From the NCBI RefSeq assembly GCF_947036865.1, contig NZ_CAMQSF010000011.1, positions 1 to 64,000 on the forward strand: DNA of 64,000 bases. Direction: 5' to 3'. The stretch's first letter is position 1. Each line of letters starts with the position of its first letter. The DNA is from an uncultured Caulobacter sp. (GTDB taxonomy: Bacteria > Pseudomonadota > Alphaproteobacteria > Caulobacterales > Caulobacteraceae). The notes under the pieces are model-generated. The model saw only the letters and a list, made by a program, of their open reading frames with translations, was not told where the DNA came from and did not search any database. A program made the translations under genes and the position numbers. Positions 32,601 through 39,776 of the stretch are shown here, one piece after another.

Positions 32601-32888
32601 GACGATCGTCACCTGGGAAAAGCCGTTGCGCGAGATCGAGCGCGTGGACTCCAGGCCAGGGATGCCGGCCATGGCCGTCTCCACCGGGAAGGTGACGAGC
32701 TTTTCCACCTCGGCCGGGGCCAGGGTTCCCGAGACGGTGTTGATCTGGACCTGCTTGTTGGTGATGTCGGGCACCGCGTCGATCGGCAGGCGCACGAGGT
32801 TGTAGACGCCTAGGGCCGCGACCAGCGTGACCAGGGCGATGACGGCCCACCGGAAGCGGACCGAAAGGTCGAGGATACGGCCGATCAT
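29670..32888 (-). CDS. czcA: CzcA-type heavy-metal RND pump (operon 1)
   Basis: A 1072-residue inner-membrane RND pump of the heavy-metal efflux (HME) group, driving proton-coupled export of Zn/Co/Cd through CzcB and CzcC. It has 12 helices, two large periplasmic loops, and the helix-4 motif DFGLIVDGAVIIVENAL characteristic of CzcA rather than Cu/Ag pumps. FARQQVAERL and the N-terminal LVRLPIDAVPDITNKQVQI are also family marks. Its ATG overlaps the preceding gene by four bases. It is a close paralogue of the pump at 39777-43022. Confidence 0.95.
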   Translation of the reverse strand: MIGRILDLSVRFRWAVIALVTLVAALGVYNLVRLPIDAVPDITNKQVQINTVSGTLAPAEVEKLVTFPVETAMAGIPGLESTRSISRNGFSQVTIVFKEKTDIYFARQQVAERLTQVRQSLPAGAEPAMGPISSGLGEVLMWTVAFEHPGGKGAKVTEGSPGWQSDGSYLTSTGERLSDPTAQAAFLREVQDWIVRPQMRSVAGVAGVDSIGGFEKQFIVQPDPTRMASVGVSFNDLAKALEAANLAVGANFVEKGGEAFLVRADARVRTVDEIANATVAAREGVSIRVRDVATVKLGGALRTGAASENGEEVVVGTVLMLTGENSRTVAGASAEKLTEVAKSLPVGVKVQVVYDRSKLVGATIKTVEKNLTEGALLVIVVLFLLLGNFRAALITALVIPLSMLMTAIGMNKLGVSGNLMSLGALDFGLIVDGAVIIVENALRRLAERQHHEGRLLTLSERLGETREAAREMISPTVYGQAIILLVYAPLLTFTGVEGKTFSPMAITVMLALAGAFVLSLTFIPAMIALLINGKVAEKEVAPVRWTKSRYEPLLHKVVAKPWPVIGGAVALFVLAAVTFGFLGREFTPQLDEKDMAVQALRIPSTSLEQSLRMQRRIERVVAGFPEVAFVYSKTGTAEVASDPMPPNASDAFIILKPKDEWPNKNETKAELIGRIENKLEGLTGNAYEFSQPIQMRFNELIAGVRGDVAIKVYGDDLDAMSRTAEEIATVLRTVKGAADVKVEQTSGFPTLDVQLDRDAIGRLGLTVEEVADTLAVAMGGREAGLVFQGDRRFDVVVRLPDASRNDLDAVGALPVMLPERAGGGARASVPLRDVAKFSYSEGLNQVSRENGKRRVVVQSNVRGADLGSFVTQAQQKVDAQVKLPAGSWLVWGGQYENLKAAQGRLALVVPLCFLLIFGLLYMALGGIAPAAAVFSAIPLALAGGVFGLALRGIPFSVSAAVGFIALSGVAVLNGLVMMTAIRQRLATGMPLEKAIIDGAMERLRPVMMTGLVASLGFVPMALATGTGAEVQRPLATVVIGGLITATALTLFVLPAICRFVLRKAEIRRPADA

Positions 32889-33304
32889 CGGGCCACCTCG
32901 CCGGTTTCCATGGCGTGGGGCTTGTCCTGATAGCGGACTTCCAGCTTGGTCACCGAGGCCAGCTGAAGCAGCGGAAAGGTCGCTTCAAAGCGAGCCGGCT
33001 CCCGGTCGGTGCGCTGGGGGCTGAGCGCCGCCAGGCGCGTGGGGACGGTGATCGCCCAGTGCCCGTCGGGATCGAAGGCGCTGACGTCGAGGTGGGCGGT
33101 GACCGGCGGCAGGCTGCGGCCTGGCGCGCGTCGGACCAGGCCCGACACGCGCAGGCCGTTGCCGGTATCGCGCGCCGAGGCGGTGATGATCTCGACGGTG
33201 CGGCCGCCGACACGGTCGATCGTCACCGCATCCTTGGCTTGGGCCGTTGAGGTGGTGAGCGAAGCGACCAGGGCGGCCGCGGCGAGGATGAGCTTAGTCT
33301 TCAT
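32885..33304 (-). CDS. Periplasmic protein between czcB1 and czcA1
   Basis: A 139-residue secreted protein with a signal peptide (MKTKLILAAAALVASLTTSTAQA) and a beta-rich domain containing VRRAPGRSLPPVTAHLDVSAFDPDG and VTKLEVRYQDKPHAMETG. No family recognised. It overlaps czcB1 by 11 bases and czcA1 by four, so it is a true operon member and probably a periplasmic accessory of the pump. Operon 2 has no counterpart. Confidence 0.78.
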   Translation of the reverse strand: MKTKLILAAAALVASLTTSTAQAKDAVTIDRVGGRTVEIITASARDTGNGLRVSGLVRRAPGRSLPPVTAHLDVSAFDPDGHWAITVPTRLAALSPQRTDREPARFEATFPLLQLASVTKLEVRYQDKPHAMETGEVAR

Positions 33305-34472
33305 GGCTCGCCTCCCCCTTGCCGAGTTCAGCCTTCAGCAGGAAAGCGCCCTTGCCGGCGATCTGCTCGCCGGTGCGCACGCCCGAGAGGATCTCGACCT
33401 GGCCGCCGCCACGGCGACCGACCCGGACCGGGCGCGGCTCGAAGCCGTTCTTGGTGCGCACGAAGACGACCTCGGCGCCATTGACGGTCTGGACGGCCTC
33501 GTCTGGTGCGGAGATGCGGCCGCTGACGCTGGCGGCGGCGCCGCGCGGGGTGATGCGCGCGCGCAGCGCCTGGCCGGGGGTCAGCATCGGGGCTTCGCCA
33601 CTGACGGCCAGTACGGCGGTAGCCGAACGGTTCTCGGCGTCCAGCGCCGGGGTGATGCTGCGCACGGTGGCGTTCACCGAACCGCTTGCGGTCTCGACCA
33701 CGGCCGCGTCGCCGGGCTTGACGCGCTGGGCGTCGGCGACCGGGAGCGCGGCCTGGATCTCGATGCGGCCCGGATCGGCGACCCGGAAGAGTTCGGAGCC
33801 GGCGGCGACATAGGCGCCGAGGGTGGCGGTGGCGGCGGTGATCCGGCCCGAAATCGGGCTGGTCACGGCCAGGGTGCGGCCATTGCCGCTGACGCCAGCG
33901 GCGGCGCTGGCGCCGCTCGCGCGCCGCAGCTCGGACTCGGCGATGGCGGCCTCGCGCTGGGCGGCTTCCAGGTCCTGGCGAGCGGTGATCTTGGCCTCGA
34001 ACAGGCGCTGCTCACGGACCAGGGCCTGGCGGGCGGCGGCGGCCTTGGCGGCCGCGGCGCTCCGGTCGGCGCTGATGGCGGCGGCGTCGCGGCTCTCGAT
34101 GGCGGCGATCACCTCGCCGGCGGCGACGGGGTCGCCCAGGCGCTTGTTGATACGAACGATGGCCCCGTCGGCGCGAGCCGCCAGGATCGCCGCGCCATTG
34201 GGCGTGGCCACCACCGTGGCCTGGGCCGGAACGGCCGCATCGAGCCCGCCGCCGGCCAGGGTCACCAGCTGGATGCCGTCGGCGGCGATGCGCTCGGCGG
34301 TCATCGCGACATGGGGCTTTTCGCCGGCGTGATCTTCCTTGGCCTCGGCGGCCGGGGCGTCCTTGGCGGGCGAGGACAGCATGGTCTTGCCGATCAGCAC
34401 GCCGGCGCCGGCGGCCAGGACGGCGCTGACCGCCACGGCCGTCAGCAGGGTCTTTCTATCGTTGGACTTCAT
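33294..34472 (-). CDS. czcB: CzcB-type periplasmic adaptor (operon 1)
   Basis: A 392-residue membrane-fusion protein joining CzcA to CzcC. It has an N-terminal anchor, a KEDHAGEKPHVAM segment with potential metal ligands, two lipoyl half-motifs (ILAARADGAIVRINKRLGDPVAAGEVIAAIES and VTSPISGRITAATATLGAYVAAGSELFRVAD) around a coiled-coil hairpin, a beta-barrel and a C-terminal EILSGVRTGEQIAGKGAFLLKAEL domain. It ends inside the start of the small periplasmic gene. Confidence 0.93.
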   Translation of the reverse strand: MKSNDRKTLLTAVAVSAVLAAGAGVLIGKTMLSSPAKDAPAAEAKEDHAGEKPHVAMTAERIAADGIQLVTLAGGGLDAAVPAQATVVATPNGAAILAARADGAIVRINKRLGDPVAAGEVIAAIESRDAAAISADRSAAAAKAAAARQALVREQRLFEAKITARQDLEAAQREAAIAESELRRASGASAAAGVSGNGRTLAVTSPISGRITAATATLGAYVAAGSELFRVADPGRIEIQAALPVADAQRVKPGDAAVVETASGSVNATVRSITPALDAENRSATAVLAVSGEAPMLTPGQALRARITPRGAAASVSGRISAPDEAVQTVNGAEVVFVRTKNGFEPRPVRVGRRGGGQVEILSGVRTGEQIAGKGAFLLKAELGKGEASHED

Positions 34473-34483
34473 GGTGAGCTTTC

Positions 34484-35716
34484 CTATTGCGCGGCGGCGC
34501 GTTCGAGCGCGGCCAGCGCCTTGGCGCGTTCGAGGCGCGCGGCGATGAGTTCGGTGCGGGCGGTCGTCAGGGCGCCTTGCGCGTCGAGGACTTCGAGCAG
34601 CGAGAACTTCCCCGCCTCGAAGCCACCGCGCGCCAGATCGACGGCGGTTTGGGCCTGCGGGACGATCTTGCTGTCGAGCACTTCCAGCCGGGCATTGGCC
34701 GCGCGCAGCGAGGCTTCGCCGTCACGCACCGCCCGGACCGAGCGAGCCAGCGCCAGGCGCTCACGCGCCTCGGCGGCGGTCGCGTCGGCGCGAGCGGCCG
34801 CGACCGTGCCCTGGTTGCGATTGGAGATCGGGATCGGGGCCGTGAAGCCGACGATCATCGCCGAGTCGCCGGTCTGCTCGAACCGCCGCACGCCGGCCTG
34901 AACCGTCAGGTCCGGGCGGCCGGCGGCGCGCTCGCGATCGATGACGGCGCGGGCCGTTTCGAGGTCCGCGCGCGCCTGGCGCACGTCCAGGGTCTCGCTG
35001 GGATCGATCGTGGTCTGGGGGGGCGCGGCCGGGTCCTGACCGCGCACAAGCTCGATCGTCTCGCCCGCGTCGCCCCAGAGGGTGACGAGCGCGCGCCGGG
35101 CGGCCAGCGCCTCGGCTTCGGCGGCGATCACCGCAGCGGCCGCTTCGCGGCTGGCGGCTTCGGCGCGCAAGGCCCGCAGCGGCGGCTCGCGTCCGGCCTC
35201 GACCAGGGTGCCGGCGACCTTGGACAGCCCCTCGGCGCGGGCGGCGGTTTCACGCGCCAGGACCAGGCGATCCTGGGCGGCCAACGCCTCCGCGTAACGG
35301 ACCCGAACTTCCTGGGTCAGGTCGGCCTTGGCGATGGTGAAGCCGATACGGGCGGCATCGACTTCGGCATTGGCGGCGGCGGCGCGGGTGCGGCGCTTGC
35401 CGCCCAGCTCCAGGCGCTGGCTAATCGTGGCGGTGGTTTCGGCGGCGCCGAACCGGCCATAGGGGCCCGAGCCGGCGAAGTTCTCCGATTGGAGGCCGGC
35501 TTCGGGGTTGGGCATCAGGCCAGCCTGGCGCGCGCGGCCTTCCGCCGCCTTCACCGAAGCTTCGGCGGCCGTGACAAGCGGTGACTGGGTCTGGGCGCGC
35601 GAAATGGCGGCGTCCAGGGTGAGCGGCTCGGCAGCGGCGCGCGAGAACGCGCCGACACCGGCGAGCGCCAGAACCGCGCCGAGAACGGCAGCGGGCCGGG
35701 CATAACGGGAATGCAT
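34484..35716 (-). CDS. czcC: CzcC-type outer-membrane channel (operon 1)
   Basis: A 410-residue TolC-family protein, the outer-membrane exit of the pump. It has a signal peptide (to about residue 30), then two OEP repeats rich in Ala with long helices, starting LTLDAAISRAQTQSPLVTAAEA. The MPNPEAGLQSENFAG segment is typical of CzcC. It is 11 bases upstream of czcB1. It is homologous to the protein at 44220-45482. Confidence 0.92.
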   Translation of the reverse strand: MHSRYARPAAVLGAVLALAGVGAFSRAAAEPLTLDAAISRAQTQSPLVTAAEASVKAAEGRARQAGLMPNPEAGLQSENFAGSGPYGRFGAAETTATISQRLELGGKRRTRAAAANAEVDAARIGFTIAKADLTQEVRVRYAEALAAQDRLVLARETAARAEGLSKVAGTLVEAGREPPLRALRAEAASREAAAAVIAAEAEALAARRALVTLWGDAGETIELVRGQDPAAPPQTTIDPSETLDVRQARADLETARAVIDRERAAGRPDLTVQAGVRRFEQTGDSAMIVGFTAPIPISNRNQGTVAAARADATAAEARERLALARSVRAVRDGEASLRAANARLEVLDSKIVPQAQTAVDLARGGFEAGKFSLLEVLDAQGALTTARTELIAARLERAKALAALERAAAQ

Positions 35717-35775
35717 GGGAGGTCCCTGTGTGAGAACTGACGATGGCGATTACGCGCGCGAAGGCGCGGCCAGGG

Positions 35776-36144
35776 TCAGGCTCGAGGGGGCTCGTTGGGG
35801 CCGTCAGGCATGCGCGAGGGCGGCATGTTGAGGGCCGAGGCGACCAACCGGATACGGTCGGCGGACACGACGTGCTGCGCCCCAACGACCGGGTTCATCA
35901 GCTGAGGCACATGGTGGCAGTGACCGCCCGGTTCGCCGCCTTTGGCGTCCGAGGCGTCCGCCGCGTCCTGGTCGTCGATCTGGGTGAAGCTCGCGGCTTC
36001 AGCCGCGGCGCCATGCTCGGCGGTCACCGACGTCTCCGGCGGACAGACGTCCAACCGGAACGACGGCGCGGCGACGGCGAGCACCAGCAGGCACGCGAAA
36101 AGCGCTCCCGTCCAAGTCTTCAGCCATGTCGGCACGTCGAACAT
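35776..36144 (-). CDS. Small secreted protein heading czc operon 1
   Basis: A 122-residue protein with an N-terminal hydrophobic helix (TGALFACLLVLAVAAPSF), a short EHGAAAEAAS stretch and a GGHCHHVP metal-binding-like cluster, ending in a basic/proline tail. It is the first gene of operon 1. The operon 2 counterpart (45544-45981) has the same size class and a CTGHCSAH cluster. Such proteins could buffer or sense periplasmic metal; this is inference. Confidence 0.7.
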   Translation of the reverse strand: MFDVPTWLKTWTGALFACLLVLAVAAPSFRLDVCPPETSVTAEHGAAAEAASFTQIDDQDAADASDAKGGEPGGHCHHVPQLMNPVVGAQHVVSADRIRLVASALNMPPSRMPDGPNEPPRA

Positions 36145-36228
36145 AAAAGGGCCTATAGCGTCCGTGTTGCGTCGAGGAAATACGTTACAAGATACACTTG
36201 GCGTGGCGCATCAGCGCAGCCGCAAGGG

Positions 36229-36693
36229 TCAGATCCGGGTCCGCGGACGTGACCGGGTCACTGCACGCAAAGGCGTGCTGGTGGTGATATATTTCGCGAG
36301 AGCTTCCAGCCGGAAGTTGTAGATTCTAACCAACTTTTCGTGCTCAGCCTTAAACTTGAACTGCAAGGCCGCCAAACCGGTGATCTCGTTGGTGTGGCGA
36401 AGCAAGGTGCCGCGCGCACTCGGTTCGAGCCGGAAGTATTCGTACGATCGCGCGAAGAACGGCCCCGACTGGAACGCGACTTCCTCGGCCGGCGCCATGC
36501 CGATCACCTTGGCCCTGAACCGCAGCCGCTTCTCCGGGTTCGAACCGATGCGGATATAGACCCTAGCGCCCTGCACCGGCACGCCTTCGATCTCCCAGTG
36601 CGGGTGCCAGCGCGGATAGGCGCCAAACTCCGTCAAGGTTCGCCAGACCTTGGTCGGGGGCGCGGCGATATCGATCTCTGATTCTATGATCAT
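36229..36693 (-). CDS. SRPBCC-fold protein
   Basis: A 154-residue protein of the START/polyketide-cyclase-like (SRPBCC) fold. It has IIESEIDIAAPPTKVWRTLTEFGAYPRWHPHWEIEG, a beta sheet with EKRLRFRAKVIGM, RGTLLRHTNEITG and a C-terminal helix. The fold binds hydrophobic ligands; the substrate is unknown. The ATG overlaps the preceding gene by four bases, making it the last gene of metal operon 2. Confidence 0.8.
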   Translation of the reverse strand: MIIESEIDIAAPPTKVWRTLTEFGAYPRWHPHWEIEGVPVQGARVYIRIGSNPEKRLRFRAKVIGMAPAEEVAFQSGPFFARSYEYFRLEPSARGTLLRHTNEITGLAALQFKFKAEHEKLVRIYNFRLEALAKYITTSTPLRAVTRSRPRTRI

Positions 36694-37142
36694 GGGCGGC
36701 CTTTCGTCGCCTTGTCGCCCGCGCCCGATGGGGCCACGACGGGCTCCGGGCACGGGCGGTTCGTGGAAAGCAAGCAGACACGGAACAGCTCGCCGTCTAT
36801 CGGCGGACTGGCCGTGGGCAAGTCGAAGAACGTGCAGTGGCGCTCGCGCCCGCGCAGATCCCAAAGGACCTTCGACGCGGTGCTCAGGATGTGGCCGTCG
36901 CGATCGAGGCGATCGGCTCGCACGAAGCGCGGCGCGGGACCGGCGGTGCGTCGGCAGACCGCGCCGTGGAAGCGCACGCCCTGGCCCTCGGCGACGGCGC
37001 GGACCGAGTCCAGCACAAAGCCGCGCGGGGTCGAAAGCGCGATCGGCTTGTCGATGGTGTCGGCCAGGGCCGAGCCGGCGATCGATGCGCCAATCATGGC
37101 CAGGCCAAGCGCCATGGCCGGGACGGATCGATGCCCGATCAT
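36690..37142 (-). CDS. Secreted hypothetical protein
   Basis: A 150-residue protein with a signal peptide (MIGHRSVPAMALGLAMIGAS, cleaved near ALA-DT), four cysteines including GAVCRRTAG, ERHCTFFDLP and VCLLSTNRPCPEP, and no membrane segment. No family recognised. ATGA overlaps on both sides tie it to the 47-residue gene upstream and the SRPBCC gene downstream. Confidence 0.72.
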   Translation of the reverse strand: MIGHRSVPAMALGLAMIGASIAGSALADTIDKPIALSTPRGFVLDSVRAVAEGQGVRFHGAVCRRTAGPAPRFVRADRLDRDGHILSTASKVLWDLRGRERHCTFFDLPTASPPIDGELFRVCLLSTNRPCPEPVVAPSGAGDKATKGRP

Positions 37143-37282
37143 GGCCGATGCCCCATGCCGATCACCGCCACGGCGATGGTTGCGGCGAGAAACACCATCG
37201 CGGCCACCAGGGCGAATAGGGCGCGGCGGGCCGAACGGCGGGCCCAGGCCGCGGCCTCGTCGTGGGATTCAGGGACGCTCAT
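37139..37282 (-). CDS. 47-residue single-helix membrane protein
   Basis: This small ORF starts MSVPESHDEAAAWARRSARR and continues into a transmembrane helix (ALFALVAAMVFLAATIAVAVIGMG). Its ATG overlaps the ATPase stop as ATGA and its stop overlaps the next gene as ATGA, so translation coupling runs straight through it. It may be a small regulator or subunit of the P-type ATPase. Two such overlaps would be unlikely by chance. Confidence 0.7.
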   Translation of the reverse strand: MSVPESHDEAAAWARRSARRALFALVAAMVFLAATIAVAVIGMGHRP

Positions 37283-39303
37283 GCCCGGCGCTCCTTGTAA
37301 GCCAGGAGGCGCAGGGCGTTGGCCACGACCAGCAGGGTCGAGCCTTCGTGGAAGATCACCGCCTCGCCGATCTTCAAGCCAAACAAGGTCGCCGGGATCA
37401 GCACCGCGACCATGCCCAGGCTGACCCAGAGATTTTGGCGGATGATGCCGCTCGTCTTTCGGCTGAGCCCCACCGCGAACGGCAGATGGTTCAGGTCATC
37501 GGCCATCAAGGCGACATCGGCGGTCTCCAGGGCCACGTCCGAGCCAGCCGCGCCCATGGCGATGCCGACCGTGGCATTGGCCATGGCCGGGGCGTCGTTG
37601 ACGCCGTCGCCGACCATCGCGGCCTTGCCGAACTGCTCGCGCAGGGCCTTGATCGTGGCGACCTTGTCCTCCGGCATCAGACCGCCACGGGCCTCATCGA
37701 GACCCAGATCACGGGCAATGGCGTCGGAGACCGACTGGTTGTCGCCTGACAGCATGATCATCCGGGTGATCCCGAGGGATCGCAGGCGCTTAATGACGTC
37801 GCGCGCCGCCGGACGGGCCGTGTCCATCAGGCCGAGCACGCCAAGATATCGGTCGCCATGGCGCACCATGACGACGGTGCGGCCATTGGCTTCCAGTTTC
37901 TGGGCCTCGCTCCACACATCTTCCGGCGGTCGCGGCCCCTCGGCTTCGAACAGGCCTGGCTTGCCGATCACGGCGGACTTGCCGTCCACCTGCGCCTGGA
38001 TCCCCTGCCCTGTCAGGCTCTTGATGCTGGTGGCTTCCCGGCGGGCCTGGCCGTTCAGCTTGGCCTCGCCGTCGCGCACGACGGCGGCGGCCAGCGGGTG
38101 GTCGCTGAGCGCCTCGACCGCCACGGCGATGGCCAGCAGTTCGTCTTCCTCGACGCCTTGGGCCGGGACGATATCGGTCAGCTTGGGCTTGCCTTCGGTC
38201 AGGGTGCCGGTCTTGTCGAAAGCCAGGGCCGTCAGGGTGCCCAGGTTCTCCAGCGGACCGCCGCCCTTGACCAGGACGCCGCCGCGGCCGGCCCGGGCCA
38301 CGCCGCTCAGCACCGCACTGGGCACCGAAATGGCGAGAGCACAGGGGCTGGCGGCCACCAGCACGGCCATGGCGCGGTAGAAGCTGCGGCTGAAGGGCTC
38401 ATCGAGCACCAGGAAGGCCAGCATCAGGGTCGCGACCAGGACCAGCACGGCCGGAACAAAGACCTTCTCGAACCGGTCGGTGAAGCGCTGGGTGGGCGAG
38501 CGCTGGGCCTCGGCCTCGGCGACCATGCGCACCACGCGGGCCAGGGTGCTCTCGCCGGCCTTGCGGGCCACGCGGATGTCGAGCGCGCCCGCGCCATTGA
38601 TGGTGCCGGCGAACACACGGTATTCCGCGCTGGCCTTGGCGAAGTCGAGATCGCGATCGGCGCTGGCGCGCTTGTCGACGGGCACGCTTTCGCCGGTGAC
38701 CGGGGCCTGGTTGACGCTGCTGTCGCCCGCCACGACGACGCCGTCGGCGGCGATGCGCTCATTGGGCCGGACCAGGATGATGTCACCGATCTCCAGGGCC
38801 TCGACGGCGACGTCCTCGGTCTTGCCGTCACGGCGGACCGTGGCGCGCTCGGGGGCCAGCTTGGCCAGGGCCTCGATCGCCCGGCGGGCCCGGCCCATGG
38901 CATAGTGTTCCAGCGAGTGGCCCATGCTGAACAGGAAGAGCAGCAGTGCGCCCTCAGCCCATTGCCCGAGCGCCGCGGCCCCGGCGGCGGCCACCAGCAT
39001 CAAGGTGTCGATCTCGAACTTGCGCTTGCGCAGGTTTTCGATCGCCTCGGTCAGGGTGAACCAGCCGCCGAACAGGTAGGCCGCCAAGTAGAAGGCCAGC
39101 GGCATCCACCCATCGGCCTTGAGGCTGATCAGCCACCCGACCAGCAGCGTCGCGCCGCACAGCAGGGCGAAGATGAGTTCGGTTCGCTCGCCAAACAGCC
39201 CACCATGGGCGTGGCCATGGCCGCCCTCCCCGTCGCCATGCTTGTGGTCGCCCTGATCGCCATGGTCATGGCCTTCATGGGCATGCGCAGACTTGCTGGT
39301 CAT
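37279..39303 (-). CDS. P1B-type heavy-metal ATPase (Zn/Cd/Pb type)
   Basis: A 674-residue metal-exporting ATPase. In place of the usual HMA domain the N-terminus is a His/Asp/Gly-rich stretch (about 15 His in the first 33 residues). Core motifs: TGES, the helix-6 metal site SPC (319-321) in AASPCALAISVP, the phosphorylation motif DKTGT (363-367), the HP pair (402-403) and GDGVNDAPAMA. The SPC rather than CPC motif and the His-rich tail argue against Cu. It follows DUF190 in operon 2 and complements the czc pump by moving cytoplasmic metal to the periplasm. Confidence 0.92.
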   Translation of the reverse strand: MTSKSAHAHEGHDHGDQGDHKHGDGEGGHGHAHGGLFGERTELIFALLCGATLLVGWLISLKADGWMPLAFYLAAYLFGGWFTLTEAIENLRKRKFEIDTLMLVAAAGAAALGQWAEGALLLFLFSMGHSLEHYAMGRARRAIEALAKLAPERATVRRDGKTEDVAVEALEIGDIILVRPNERIAADGVVVAGDSSVNQAPVTGESVPVDKRASADRDLDFAKASAEYRVFAGTINGAGALDIRVARKAGESTLARVVRMVAEAEAQRSPTQRFTDRFEKVFVPAVLVLVATLMLAFLVLDEPFSRSFYRAMAVLVAASPCALAISVPSAVLSGVARAGRGGVLVKGGGPLENLGTLTALAFDKTGTLTEGKPKLTDIVPAQGVEEDELLAIAVAVEALSDHPLAAAVVRDGEAKLNGQARREATSIKSLTGQGIQAQVDGKSAVIGKPGLFEAEGPRPPEDVWSEAQKLEANGRTVVMVRHGDRYLGVLGLMDTARPAARDVIKRLRSLGITRMIMLSGDNQSVSDAIARDLGLDEARGGLMPEDKVATIKALREQFGKAAMVGDGVNDAPAMANATVGIAMGAAGSDVALETADVALMADDLNHLPFAVGLSRKTSGIIRQNLWVSLGMVAVLIPATLFGLKIGEAVIFHEGSTLLVVANALRLLAYKERRA

Positions 39304-39314
39304 GGCGCTCGCTC

Positions 39315-39665
39315 CTACCGGTGCGGCTCGACGTGATGGCCGCCGTAACGCAACACCTCGACCTTCTCGAAGGTGACGAGGCCGATGTCCTTGAGATCGT
39401 CGAGCTTGGTCAGGAACTCGCGCAAGCGGGCTTCCTCGTCGACGAACTCGATCACCACCGGCAGGTTGTCATTGAAGTCCAGCGGCCGAGGCTCATGCAT
39501 GCGCGCGGACTCGCCAAAGCCCTTGCGGCCGCGCAGGACCGTGGCGCCGGCCAGTCGATTGGCCTGCGCGCGCTGGACGATGACGTCCATCAGGGACCGG
39601 TCGCCGACCAGGGCGTTTTCGTCGGTGTAGATGCGGAGAAGGACCGCTTGTCCGGGGGTTTGCAT
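39315..39665 (-). CDS. DUF190 family PII-like protein (operon 2)
   Basis: A 116-residue DUF190 protein with AVLLRIYTDENALVGDRSLMDVIVQRAQANRLAGATVLRG, LPVVIEFVDEEARLREFL and the VEVLRYGGHH end. It is diverged from the operon 1 copy but at the matching place, just before the second exporter gene. It probably couples exporter activity to a small-molecule signal. Confidence 0.85.
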   Translation of the reverse strand: MQTPGQAVLLRIYTDENALVGDRSLMDVIVQRAQANRLAGATVLRGRKGFGESARMHEPRPLDFNDNLPVVIEFVDEEARLREFLTKLDDLKDIGLVTFEKVEVLRYGGHHVEPHR

Positions 39666-39729
39666 AGGCGTCTCCTCTTGGTGATTACGGCCCCCGAAGG
39701 CTTGGCCCTCGGGGCGTTTGAAGGTGATG

Positions 39730-39770
39730 CGCCGGCGCGACGCTGTGGGGGCTGAGGGGCCGCGCCGGCG
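39730..39770 (-). terminator. Hairpin after czcA2
   Basis: A 10-bp stem CGCCGGCGCG/CGCGCCGGCG with a 21-base loop lies just after the czcA2 stop, at the position matching the hairpin after czcA1. Confidence 0.5.
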
Positions 39771-39776
39771 CCCCGG

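Noticed and set aside
29664-32813. Plus-strand ORF of over 1000 codons opposite czcA1, and a similar one opposite czcA2
   Set aside because: They are antisense shadows created by high third-position GC; composition is Gly/His/Gln/Asp-rich with no domain, while the minus strand encodes clear CzcA proteins.
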